Shown: positions 1-6,301 of the stretch, piece by piece
How the letters are laid out: each line of letters opens with the position of its first letter
Numbering within the stretch: position 1 is the first letter of the stretch
Source of the DNA: Pseudomonadota bacterium
GTDB lineage: Bacteria; Pseudomonadota; Alphaproteobacteria; Rhizobiales; Rhizobiaceae
Assembly (NCBI GenBank): GCA_023433855.1
Contig: JAEYTV010000354.1
Location: forward strand, 1 to 12,982
Length of the DNA: 12,982 bases
Reading direction: 5' to 3'
Notes under the pieces: model-generated
The model's input: the letters and a program-made list of their open reading frames with translations, nothing else
Told to the model about the DNA's origin: nothing
The model's database searches: none
Made by a program: the position numbers and the translations under genes

Positions 1-791
1 GCGTTCAACTGCGGCCACTGCGGCTCGTCGGAGGGAACAGCTCCGTTGTTCGGGTCGGCAAACACTCCGAAAATCTGAAACATATTGCCGCCAATGTTGG
101 AACCCTGATGGCAGGATATGCAGCCGAAGTTCCTGAAGAGCTTGTACCCGTTCTTCTGCTCCGGAGAAAGCGCCTGACTGTCCCCTTCAAGAAAGCGGTC
201 AAACGCTGCATTGGGAGTCACGAGGGAACGCTGATAGGTTACCAGTGCGTCCAGGACATTTTCGCGTGTCGGGGCTTCCCCATAGACGGCTTCGAACCGC
301 CCGCGGTAATAATCATCCTGGGTAAGCCGGGGGATCAGGGTCTGCCAGTCATTGGACATCAGGTTGCGATCGAGAAGAACGGCCTCGTTCTGGATTGCAA
401 GCGACGTGAACTTCCCTCGCCAACCTAGCCGATAATTGTTTCCCACATTGAAGATCGTCGGCGCGTTGAAGGCATGCATCCGTCCGTCATAACCGACGGT
501 TCGTTTGGCCAAGATGGTACCTCCGGTGCTGAGATCATGGCAAGAACTGCACGACAGGGTCTGCCGCCGGGAGAGGACCGGATCGTGGAAGAGCCGCTCG
601 CCGATGGATACCTTGCCGGCATTCAGCTTAGGAGCCGGCGGCAAAGCCGATAGGGCCTCGCGATCGTCAGCGGGCAGGTGATCTCCATCCTCCCCCGCAA
701 CAGCGGGCGCAGCGACGACTGCAGCAATCAGCAAAGTCAACCGAGCCAATCGGGCCAAATTACGGCCCCGGGCGAGCCGCTTCGGCTTCAT
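1..791 (-). CDS. Di-heme cytochrome c peroxidase (MauG/CcpA type), 3' end outside window
   Basis: The reading frame opens at the ATG at 791 and stays open for 263 codons to the left edge, so the C-terminus is missing. Residues 1-32 form a Sec signal peptide: a basic N-terminus, a hydrophobic stretch LLIAAVVAAPAVA, and likely cleavage after AVA. Two c-type heme sites follow, CSSCH at residues 81-85 and CISCH at 224-228. The spacing of about 143 residues fits bacterial di-heme cytochrome c peroxidases. These are periplasmic enzymes that reduce hydrogen peroxide with electrons from small c-type cytochromes; MauG relatives instead oxidise protein side chains. The start overlaps the stop of the preceding response regulator (ATGA), so the two genes are probably translationally coupled. 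The family call is firm from the paired heme motifs. Peroxidase versus MauG-like activity cannot be decided without the C-terminal part. Confidence 0.9.
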   Translation of the reverse strand, partial: MKPKRLARGRNLARLARLTLLIAAVVAAPAVAGEDGDHLPADDREALSALPPAPKLNAGKVSIGERLFHDPVLSRRQTLSCSSCHDLSTGGTILAKRTVGYDGRMHAFNAPTIFNVGNNYRLGWRGKFTSLAIQNEAVLLDRNLMSNDWQTLIPRLTQDDYYRGRFEAVYGEAPTRENVLDALVTYQRSLVTPNAAFDRFLEGDSQALSPEQKNGYKLFRNFGCISCHQGSNIGGNMFQIFGVFADPNNGAVPSDEPQWPQLN

Positions 792-1513
792 CGGACGGCA
801 CCGTACCGATCGTCGATTCTGACGTCGGTATCAAGGAAATAGCCGACGCTACGCTCCGTCTTGATCAACTCGGGACGCGAAGGATTGGCCTCGAGTTTAC
901 GGCGGAGCCGGAGGATGAGGACATCTATGCTCCGGTCGAAGACTTCCTCTCCATTTACGCGGCTGGCGAGGAGCAGTTGCTCCCGCGACAAGACCTGCCT
1001 GGGGGCGTCGAGAAATGCGGTAAGGAGGTTGAATTCGCCGGCTGTCAACTTGACCTGCCGGGTCCCCGCGTGAATGAGCTGACGCAGTTTCACGTTAAGA
1101 GCCCATTCCCCAAAGGAATAGGTTTTTTGCTGTCTCGTGTTCCCGGGGACGGGCCGGCCGCGCAGGGAGGAGCGTACCCGGGCGAGCAGTTCTCGCATTC
1201 CGAAAGGCTTGGTGATGTAGTCGACCGCGCCCAGTTCCAGGCCAACGACCTTATCTGCCTCATCGACGCGATCGCCGCTGATGATGACAATTGGCGCGTC
1301 GGAGGTACTGGAGAACCGTCGTACAATCTCCAACCCGTCCTCATGACCAAGATTCAGATCGACAATCACGAGATCCACCGGGTCAGTGGAAACAACCCGC
1401 ATCAGTTGCGTGCTGTCGCCGAGGCCCGTCACTTTGAAGGCGTGTTGGGAGAGATAGTCCTTCAGCAGGCCGCGGATCTTAGCATCATCATCAATGACAA
1501 GGACGTGTTTCAC
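788..1513 (-). CDS. OmpR-family response regulator (copy 1), coupled to the di-heme peroxidase
   Basis: This is a 241-aa two-component response regulator. The receiver domain (about residues 1-118) has the acidic pair D8/D9, the phospho-acceptor D52 in VIVDLNLG, S79 as the switch residue and K102 in ITKPF. A winged-helix DNA-binding domain follows (about 130-230), with LTAGEFNLL and IDVLILRLRRKLE. The start is the GTG at 1513: GGAGG at 1524-1520 lies 6 nt upstream, the protein then begins VKHVLVIDDD like its family, and it has exactly the same length as the paralogue at 5027-5752. An in-frame ATG at 1537 would add eight residues and is the alternative. The TGA overlaps the ATG of the peroxidase gene. 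No histidine kinase gene lies in the window; one could lie beyond the left edge. The subfamily resembles TorR/KdpE-like regulators, but the target genes cannot be read from the sequence. Confidence 0.93.
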   Translation of the reverse strand: MKHVLVIDDDAKIRGLLKDYLSQHAFKVTGLGDSTQLMRVVSTDPVDLVIVDLNLGHEDGLEIVRRFSSTSDAPIVIISGDRVDEADKVVGLELGAVDYITKPFGMRELLARVRSSLRGRPVPGNTRQQKTYSFGEWALNVKLRQLIHAGTRQVKLTAGEFNLLTAFLDAPRQVLSREQLLLASRVNGEEVFDRSIDVLILRLRRKLEANPSRPELIKTERSVGYFLDTDVRIDDRYGAVR

Positions 1514-1519
1514 CTTTCC

Positions 1520-1524
1520 CCTCC
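1520..1524 (-). promoter_or_regulatory. Shine-Dalgarno fixing a GTG start for response regulator copy 1
   Basis: GGAGG (minus strand) sits 6 nt before the GTG at 1513. This is the main reason to prefer GTG over the in-frame ATG at 1537, whose upstream GAGGG is only about 3 nt away. Confidence 0.65.
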
Positions 1525-1628
1525 GGGTTGTGCGCATGAGCCCTCAAGCGGCCCTTCAGTGGACGTTGCCCGGCTCACGACCGGACGTCGGACAAGCTCG
1601 CCAATAGAGGCGTCTCTTCAGGCGAAAG

Positions 1629-1653
1629 TTCGATGACGGACGGCATTTGTTAC
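1629..1653 (-). promoter_or_regulatory. Possible sigma-F-like promoter, GTAACA-N15-CGAA
   Basis: On the minus strand GTAACA (1653-1648) is followed after 15 nt by CGAA (1632-1629), about 115 nt before the response regulator start. The spacing is one base shorter than in the promoter-like site before the ECF sigma gene at the right edge. The match is short and could be chance. Confidence 0.25.
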
Positions 1654-1661
1654 CTGCCTTT

Positions 1662-1692
1662 GTTTCACGATGGTTACAAAGCAGCGTGAAAC
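1662..1692. promoter_or_regulatory. Inverted repeat GTTTCACG-N15-CGTGAAAC upstream of response regulator copy 1
   Basis: The two 8-bp arms, at 1662-1669 and 1685-1692, are perfect reverse complements. The near arm begins 149 nt upstream of the GTG start. The GTTTCA of this arm recurs at almost the same distance from the paralogous regulator gene (5899-5904). An operator, perhaps for autoregulation, is the likely role. There is no U-run, so an intrinsic terminator is less likely. Confidence 0.45.
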
Positions 1693-2077
1693 TTCCTAAT
1701 CCGCCATCACCTGGAGGAGGCCGCAGGTCAGGTCGCGTCTTCATCCCTCCCCTCTGATCCGACCGGCCGTTGAACGCTTCGACGCTGCATTGCTCTTGCT
1801 AAGGGCAGGGCAATGAATCGTGGGGTGGTGTTAACAGCACCTCAGACGCGTTGCGGACGGTAAATGGCCGCAATCTGGGCAACCCGCAGTGAACGTCGGA
1901 TGGCGAGCAATCGGTTGTTGCCAGCCAGCACGCCGGTCGCGGGCTTTAGCACGCCATGACGTCGGCGTTCACCAGTCCCTCCAGCCATGAATTTCATCTG
2001 CAATGCCATTGTTGGAGCTGTCATCAAATGGCGCTTCGAACAAACATGACCGGCATCTTGATCTGACAGGAAGAGGG

Positions 2078-2102
2078 GATCCCGGCTGCAATGCCGGGGA
2101 TC
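2078..2102 (+). promoter_or_regulatory. Hairpin in the leader of the DUF1127 gene
   Basis: GATCCCGGC (2078-2086) pairs with GCCGGGGATC (2093-2102) around the loop TGCAAT, with one bulged G. It ends about 10 nt before the AAAGGAGAG ribosome binding site. Possible roles are mRNA stabilisation or translational control; no ligand-binding riboswitch fold is recognisable. Confidence 0.4.
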
Positions 2103-2123
2103 GCAGTCTCAAAAGGAGAGATC

Positions 2124-2372
2124 ATGATGAGTACGGCAATCAAGAGCGGCTTCTGGTTCTATCATCGTGCGGTGATCGGCGGCCTGGGGCTCGGCGTCTA
2201 CCGTTGGCTGGCGTGGCGGTTGATGCTCGCCCGGGCAACAAGGCGCTCGAGGAAACTACTTGAACTCGATGATGCCATCCTCCGCGACGTGGGCTTGACC
2301 CGCGGTAGTCTCACGGATCGCGAATGGATCGCGCAGGCGGTGATAGACGGTAGGTTCAGAAGGAGAAGATGA
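2124..2372 (+). CDS. DUF1127 domain small basic protein
   Basis: This 82-aa protein is the only confident plus-strand gene. The C-terminal half carries the DUF1127 signature LLELDDAILRDVGLTR (about residues 48-63), followed by a basic tail RFRRRR. DUF1127 proteins are small, arginine-rich and very common in rhizobia and other alphaproteobacteria. Published members have been tied to RNA turnover and to phosphate sensing through protein contacts; nothing in this sequence decides between those roles. The N-terminal third (FWFYHRAVIGGLGLGVYRWLAW) is hydrophobic and aromatic, making the protein longer than the typical 45-60 aa members. AGGAG at 2114-2118 lies 5 nt before the ATG at 2124 and 8 nt before a second ATG at 2127, so either may be used. 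Confidence 0.85.
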   Translation: MMSTAIKSGFWFYHRAVIGGLGLGVYRWLAWRLMLARATRRSRKLLELDDAILRDVGLTRGSLTDREWIAQAVIDGRFRRRR

Positions 2373-2554
2373 CCGACATCCACTCCAGCGTGCGTGCCGC
2401 TGCGGCTCCTCCTCAGGGGGGCTGTGCCGCATCGCCCCCGATGTTCCAGTGCGCGATGCTTTCGCATCTCCTCGCAGTGACGCCCGCTGGGGGACCTACC
2501 CGAGAAGACGCAGACAGTGGCGTCGTGGCGCCCCATTCGAACGATGCCAAATGA
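2369..2554 (+). CDS. Possible small ORF overlapping the DUF1127 stop
   Basis: An ATG at 2369 overlaps the DUF1127 TGA (ATGA), with AGGAG only 3 nt upstream, and the frame runs for 61 codons. The product is rich in Ala and Pro, has no recognisable domain, and a GC-rich hairpin (2417-2439) falls inside it. The arrangement would allow translational coupling, but the short spacing and composition argue for chance. No function is assigned. Confidence 0.2.
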   Translation: MTDIHSSVRAAAAPPQGGCAASPPMFQCAMLSHLLAVTPAGGPTREDADSGVVAPHSNDAK

Positions 2555-2663
2555 CCAAAATGAGCTTGTCGCCCGCACCGGCGACTTCGCACCTCTTGCG
2601 CTTCCATCAACGGACGGGTTGGCAGTCCCCGCCGCACAAGCAAAGTGACGGATCTCCGGGTGC

Positions 2664-3251
2664 CTAGCAAGCCTGCAGCGGAATCTCCAACTGGTACATC
2701 AGCGGCAGGCAGTCATCATTTGGCAAGCGGCCTCTCCAGTTCTCCATCCAGTCGCTATTGCCCTCGCGGTACACGTGCCGGATCCGCGAGATTGTACACG
2801 GCGGCCTTTCCAGTTGGCAGCCGAGTGGAAGCGTCAGGTCCGATCGGGAGGCCACCTTGCTGAACCGCGGGGTCAATCGCGTCGCGCGGCAGCCCTCTAT
2901 CAGGCGCGATAGCGAGGCTGCCGGGCCGACAAGTGCAAGACTTTGCCTTGCATGGATCTCGATTGCGTCCATCCGGGAGAGATCTGCGACGATGACGTCT
3001 GCGACTTCAGCCTCCATCATCGCCTGATCCAGGGAGAGGGAGGCCATGTCCACCTCGATGATCGTGCTTGATCGTTCGTGGGCGATCGACCAAGGCCTGT
3101 AGATCAAGTTGGTTGGCACGGATGTCTTCGTTGCGAGCACTGCAAAACGTCGTAGATCGTCGATGTCGCTGCACCGGAAGATGAGGGGCAAAAGGCCTTT
3201 TCCGGCTCCGTTGGACCTACGGTGATTGATGTGCCTTCTGAAATCAAACAT
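2664..3251 (-). CDS. Hypothetical protein, 195 aa
   Basis: I do not recognise this protein. The frame runs from an ATG at 3251 to a TAG at 2664, and codon use is G/C-rich at the third position, like its neighbours. It has no signal peptide and no long hydrophobic segment, so a cytoplasmic location is likely. The middle part (about residues 60-125) looks like alternating strands and helices, with acidic stretches such as MEAEVADVIVADL and a small-residue turn VGPAASL. The last 60 residues hold five cysteines and several aromatic residues. Only a weak ribosome binding site (AAAGAG about 9-10 nt upstream) is present. It lies 246 nt downstream of the MFS gene on the same strand, so it may be read alone. 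It may be a diverged regulator or sensor domain or a decayed gene. Confidence 0.5.
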   Translation of the reverse strand: MFDFRRHINHRRSNGAGKGLLPLIFRCSDIDDLRRFAVLATKTSVPTNLIYRPWSIAHERSSTIIEVDMASLSLDQAMMEAEVADVIVADLSRMDAIEIHARQSLALVGPAASLSRLIEGCRATRLTPRFSKVASRSDLTLPLGCQLERPPCTISRIRHVYREGNSDWMENWRGRLPNDDCLPLMYQLEIPLQAC

Positions 3252-3497
3252 CTGCTCGCTCTTTCGCCTCTACGACCCGGTTCTACTTCGGGCGCTCCGT
3301 TAAACGGGTTGGCGGGAACTTCTCCGTCGCACTAGGTGGGCCGAACCCCATCCAAAGGCTGCGCTGTTGCGGCTATCGGAAGATTTCACGGGGAGCTCCT
3401 TGGGTTAAGACTGTAACGGTTCGATGATCCGGCGCGACCGTTGATCTCGCTTTGCAGCCTCCGCGCCATCCAAGAGACCGCCGACCGGAGGGAGAGA
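3252..3497. other. 246-nt gap between the MFS gene and the hypothetical gene
   Basis: No gene is seen. It contains the 11-bp palindrome CCGTTAAACGG (3297-3307), centred about 50 nt upstream of the hypothetical protein's start, which could be a regulator site. No intrinsic terminator with a U-run was found behind the MFS gene. Confidence 0.4.
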
Positions 3498-4859
3498 TCA
3501 TCTGCCCCAGCTTCCCCACACCAGGTCATCGCGGTGAGGCTCTACGATCTCCGGGCGGAGGAGGACGAATACTCCTAAAACGAATGCGAGCCCGGCGATA
3601 AAGAGCAGGTAGTAGGCCGACGCCATCCGATCGAATTCCGTAACCCAGGCAAGCAGGACAGGGGTCACGCCGAACGCGGCCTGTGCTATGTTGTAGGAGA
3701 AGGAGATGCCGGTGACACGCACCCGGGCGGGGAAAGCTGTCACCATGATATACGGGACGGCGGCTGTCTGGCCCGCCGCGAGGCCCATGATGGCGTAGAG
3801 CGCATAGAGAAGCAGGACCGATTGCCCGATTACCGAGTAGAAGGTAAAGGCAGTCATGGCGAAAATGACGCTGCCACCCATCAGGGAGAGCCCTGGGCCC
3901 AAACGGTCCGTAATTACACCGGATATTGCGTTTCCCGCGGCCAGAGCAAGCGTTCCGGCGCAGGTCGCAAACAACGCGTGTTGGGGAGAGAAGCCATAGG
4001 CGGTCTGCAGCAGTGTTGCGGTCATCAAACCGGTGATCATTATGCCGGCCGACAAGATCCAGGTGAGCAGCATGGACAGCACTACCGCCTGAGAATGATC
4101 TCGCAGGATTGTCCTGAGCGGCATCTCGGGAGAAAGCGCAGGGCGTCGGCTCAGTGCGGAGAAGACGGGCGTCTCCTTGAGCCACCACCGAGCATAGATT
4201 GCCGGCAGTCCGAACAGTCCCCCGATGAGGAAGGGAAGGCGCCAGGCGAACGCCTCCAGCTGGGCGGAAGAAAACAGGGAGGTGACGAGTGCCACAACGA
4301 TGGATGCCACAAGGATGCCCGACGTAAGGCCGGCCGATACCAGGCCGCAGGCGAGGCCAACATGACGCCGCTGTATCTGTTCCGCCGCCATTGTCCAGGC
4401 ACCTGGAACTTCGCCGCCGATGGCGATCCCCTGCAGGATCCTCAGCAGGATGAGCAGCAAAGGAGATACAATGCCGACGGCTGCATAGGTGGGGAGGAGG
4501 GCAATGCCCAGGGTTGAGAATGTCATCAACAGGATGGAAAACGCAAAGAGCCTCTTGCGCCCGAAGAGGTCGCCAAAGTGGGCCATGACGATCCCGCCCA
4601 GCGGGCGGAACAGGTAGCCGGATGCAAAGATACCGAAAGTCTGGACCACCGCGATCCAGTTGTCGGCTGAGGGTGGAAAGAACAACTTTGAAATGACCGG
4701 CGCCAGAAATGCGTATACCGTGAAATCATAGACGACGAATGATCCCCCGACGCAGACAAGGCTTATTGTCTGAATGACGTGCTTCTTGCCGCTGCAGGTA
4801 TCACGGCCAGGCCGTTCGTTCCGCCAGTCTTCGTTGATGATCTCTTGTGAAGGATTCAT
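3498..4859 (-). CDS. Major facilitator transporter, metabolite:H+ symporter (MHS) family
   Basis: This 453-aa inner-membrane protein has about twelve hydrophobic segments, the usual length for the family. Family marks are YDF in the first membrane segment (44-46), the loop 2-3 motif GDLFGRKR (96-103), and RILQGIAIGGEVPGAW (140-155), typical of the MHS group that includes KgtP, ProP and ShiA. These proteins import organic acids, osmolytes or aromatic acids together with protons. The substrate cannot be read here. The N-terminus carries a hydrophilic tail of about 28 residues. GGAGG at 4870-4866 lies 6 nt before the ATG, which fixes the start. The gene follows response regulator copy 2 on the same strand after 167 nt, with a hairpin and a TTACA-GA-TGTAA palindrome between them, so control by that regulator is possible but unproven. 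Confidence 0.9.
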   Translation of the reverse strand: MNPSQEIINEDWRNERPGRDTCSGKKHVIQTISLVCVGGSFVVYDFTVYAFLAPVISKLFFPPSADNWIAVVQTFGIFASGYLFRPLGGIVMAHFGDLFGRKRLFAFSILLMTFSTLGIALLPTYAAVGIVSPLLLILLRILQGIAIGGEVPGAWTMAAEQIQRRHVGLACGLVSAGLTSGILVASIVVALVTSLFSSAQLEAFAWRLPFLIGGLFGLPAIYARWWLKETPVFSALSRRPALSPEMPLRTILRDHSQAVVLSMLLTWILSAGIMITGLMTATLLQTAYGFSPQHALFATCAGTLALAAGNAISGVITDRLGPGLSLMGGSVIFAMTAFTFYSVIGQSVLLLYALYAIMGLAAGQTAAVPYIMVTAFPARVRVTGISFSYNIAQAAFGVTPVLLAWVTEFDRMASAYYLLFIAGLAFVLGVFVLLRPEIVEPHRDDLVWGSWGR

Positions 4860-4939
4860 CGCCCGCCTCCCACTCGCTACCCGAGCACAGGGTACGTCAC
4901 TACCGTTTGTGCGCGGATTTCAGGAAGCGTTCCGTATCA

Positions 4940-4951
4940 TTACAGATGTAA
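4940..4951. promoter_or_regulatory. Palindrome TTACA-GA-TGTAA upstream of the MFS gene
   Basis: The two 5-bp arms are perfect reverse complements, 81 nt upstream of the MFS ATG, where an operator would sit. The TGTAAC/GTAACA word also occurs upstream of both response regulator genes, but such words are too common to prove a link. Confidence 0.3.
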
Positions 4952-4982
4952 CTTGCGGCTGCCGTTGTCGTTCTCAGATCTT

Positions 4983-5001
4983 GGGGCAGGATGCCCGCCC
5001 C
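4983..5001 (-). terminator. GC-rich hairpin downstream of response regulator copy 2
   Basis: In minus-strand RNA GGGGCGGG pairs with CCUGCCCC around a 3-nt loop: 8 bp, one of them G-U. The stem begins 26 nt after the regulator's TGA. No U-run follows, so this is at best a weak or Rho-assisted terminator, or a mRNA 3'-end stabiliser. In plus-strand RNA one pair is lost, which favours the minus-strand reading. Confidence 0.35.
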
Positions 5002-5026
5002 GGGGAGGCTGTCCGGCAGTCAGCGG

Positions 5027-5752
5027 TCAAGGCTTGCCCCTTGTTCGGTCACTGACCGTGACGTCTGCGTTGAAGAGATAACCCGCCCCGCGCTCCGTCT
5101 TGATGAGCTCGGGCCTGGATGGGTCTTTCTCGAGCTTGCGCCGCAGCCTGAGGATCAGAACGTCTATGCTGCGATCGAATACCTCCTCGTTGTGGACTCG
5201 GCTGGCGGAGATCAACTGTTCGCGTGAAAGGATCTGTCGCGGCGATTTGAGGAAGGCGGTCAGGAGATTGAACTCACCGGCCGTCAGCTTGACGTCTGTC
5301 GTGTTCATGTGAGTAAGCTTGCGAAGCTTCATGTTGAGTGACCATTCTGCGAAGACATAGGTTTTCCTGTCCCTCGCAGCTGGAACCACAGGCCTTTCCC
5401 TCAGCGCAGCCCGGACACGCGCCAGGAATTCCCGGATGCCGAATGGCTTGGTAATGTAGTCAGCTGCACCAAGCTCCAGCCCCACCACTTTGTCCGCCTC
5501 CTCCAGGCGGTCGCCGCTGATGATGATGACGGGTGCGTCTGATGCGCTGGACAAGGTCCGCACAATCTCCAATCCATCCTCGTGTCCGAGGTTGAGGTCA
5601 ACGATGACGAGATCCACAGGATCGGTTGCAAGAATGCGCGACAGATGATGGCTGTCGCCGATCCCCGTTACCCTTATGGCATGTTGGGAAAGGTAGTCGA
5701 TCAACAAGCTGCGCATGCTTGCGTCGTCATCAATCACGAGAACGTGCTTCAA
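5027..5752 (-). CDS. OmpR-family response regulator (copy 2)
   Basis: This 241-aa protein is a close paralogue of the regulator at 788-1513: the two align without gaps, about 175 of 241 residues identical by eye. The receiver domain has D8/D9, D52, S79 and K102; the winged-helix domain keeps LTAGEFNLL, FDRSIDVLILRLRRKLE and PSRPELIKTERG. Differences cluster in the interdomain linker (about 122-134), around 145-155 and at the C-terminus. The start is taken as the TTG at 5752, preceded at 6 nt by AGGAG (5763-5759). This gives the same first residues (LKHVLVIDDD) and the same length as the paralogue. An in-frame ATG at 5845 would add 31 residues with no ribosome binding site. No kinase is adjacent; the MFS gene lies 167 nt downstream. 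Confidence 0.92.
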   Translation of the reverse strand: MKHVLVIDDDASMRSLLIDYLSQHAIRVTGIGDSHHLSRILATDPVDLVIVDLNLGHEDGLEIVRTLSSASDAPVIIISGDRLEEADKVVGLELGAADYITKPFGIREFLARVRAALRERPVVPAARDRKTYVFAEWSLNMKLRKLTHMNTTDVKLTAGEFNLLTAFLKSPRQILSREQLISASRVHNEEVFDRSIDVLILRLRRKLEKDPSRPELIKTERGAGYLFNADVTVSDRTRGKP

Positions 5753-5758
5753 ATTCAG

Positions 5759-5763
5759 CTCCT
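5759..5763 (-). promoter_or_regulatory. Shine-Dalgarno fixing a TTG start for response regulator copy 2
   Basis: AGGAG lies 6 nt before the TTG at 5752, whereas the upstream in-frame ATG at 5845 has no such site. The agreement with the GTG start of the paralogue supports it. Confidence 0.7.
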
Positions 5764-5898
5764 GGCGAGAGGTCGCTGAACGAGCTTCAACCAGCTGTGG
5801 AAGTGCCACCAGAGCGGATGGACGGGAAGCGCGAGCAGAAACCATGGTGCCGCATGGACTTCGAATGCGGTCTTCTTGCAGTGCCTTATTTCATTGCC

Positions 5899-5918
5899 GT
5901 TTCAGACCGGTCGGAAAG
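5899..5918. promoter_or_regulatory. Dyad upstream of response regulator copy 2, matching the site of copy 1
   Basis: The 18 bp at 5900-5917 are symmetrical in eight of nine base pairs around GACCGGTC, with TTTC and GAAA ends. The 20-bp block 5899-5918 matches 1662-1681 in 13 positions (GTTTCA, GGT and AAAG), and lies 147 nt from the TTG where the other lies 149 nt from the GTG. A shared operator or promoter element is likely. Confidence 0.45.
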
Positions 5919-6062
5919 TACTGCAACCGTAACATGGCAATCCGACGGCATGCACGTCGTCTTCGGCGCATACTTCAAATGAAATCCCGAAGACCGACTC
6001 GCGACACGTGACCGAAACGGAGCCTTGCGACACATCCGGTGCAACATTCTTCGAAAAGCTGA

Positions 6063-6082
6063 TGGGAGCGGTTCTGCTCCCA
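6063..6082. terminator. Hairpin downstream of the P450 gene
   Basis: TGGGAGC and GCTCCCA form a perfect 7-bp stem around a 6-nt loop, about 220 nt past the P450 stop. No U-run adjoins it; on the minus strand a short TTTT follows 5 nt later. It may mark the 3' end of the P450 transcript, but this is weak. Confidence 0.25.
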
Positions 6083-6301
6083 ATGGGTCCCTGCGTTTTT
6101 CCTCGGCTCGGCTCGAGCTCGTGGGGTTGGAGGCCTACCGTATGCCCAGGCAGCATATCTAACTGTTGATAATTCGCAGGGTCTCCGTGCTGGACAGCTG
6201 TGCTCGAACCTCGCCGAACCCTGCTGGCGAGCCAATCAGGGCATCCAAGTCCTATCCATGCCGATTGTCGCTCGGCGATCCGCCTCAAAATCCGTTGCGA
6301 T

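Larger units (their letters stand above)
1514..2123. other. 610-nt region between response regulator copy 1 and the DUF1127 gene, divergent promoters
   Basis: No convincing gene lies here. For the minus strand the region holds the leader and promoter of response regulator copy 1, including an 8-bp inverted repeat at 1662-1692, two GTTAC words at 1649 and 1673, and a GTAACA-N15-CGAA arrangement. For the plus strand it holds the leader of the DUF1127 gene with a hairpin at 2078-2102. A 61-codon minus-strand frame at 1842-2027 has no clear ribosome binding site and no recognisable product. Confidence 0.6.
5753..6301. other. 549-nt region between the P450 gene and response regulator copy 2
   Basis: No gene is supported: minus-strand frames at 5902-6288 and 5975-6235 lack ribosome binding sites and recognisable products. 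The region holds an 18-bp dyad at 5900-5917, a GTAACA word at 5929-5934, and a 7-bp stem with a six-base loop at 6063-6082. The part nearest the regulator gene is presumably its leader and promoter. Confidence 0.55.

Noticed and set aside
977..1636. 219-codon plus-strand open frame opposite response regulator copy 1
   Set aside because: It lies antisense to a clear regulator gene, has no ribosome binding site or recognisable domain, and is typical of GC-rich shadow frames.
1842..2027. 61-codon minus-strand frame in the regulatory region
   Set aside because: Clustered Met codons and no clear ribosome binding site; no recognisable product.
2417..2439. GGGGGC/GCCCCC stem after the DUF1127 gene
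   Set aside because: The 11-nt loop and absence of a U-run make an intrinsic terminator unconvincing.
2551..2667. Second ATGA-linked small frame (38 codons) after the one at 2369-2554
   Set aside because: Very short, no proper ribosome binding site and no recognisable features; stacked ATGA overlaps of this kind arise easily by chance.
3413..3438. Plus-strand GTAACG-N16-CGAC resembling the sigma-F promoter
   Set aside because: The -10 is CGAC rather than CGAA, and it points into the 3' end of the oppositely oriented MFS gene with no plus-strand gene downstream.
5046..5058. Palindrome CGGTCACTGACCG
   Set aside because: It lies inside the C-terminal codons of response regulator copy 2 and is easily explained as coding sequence.
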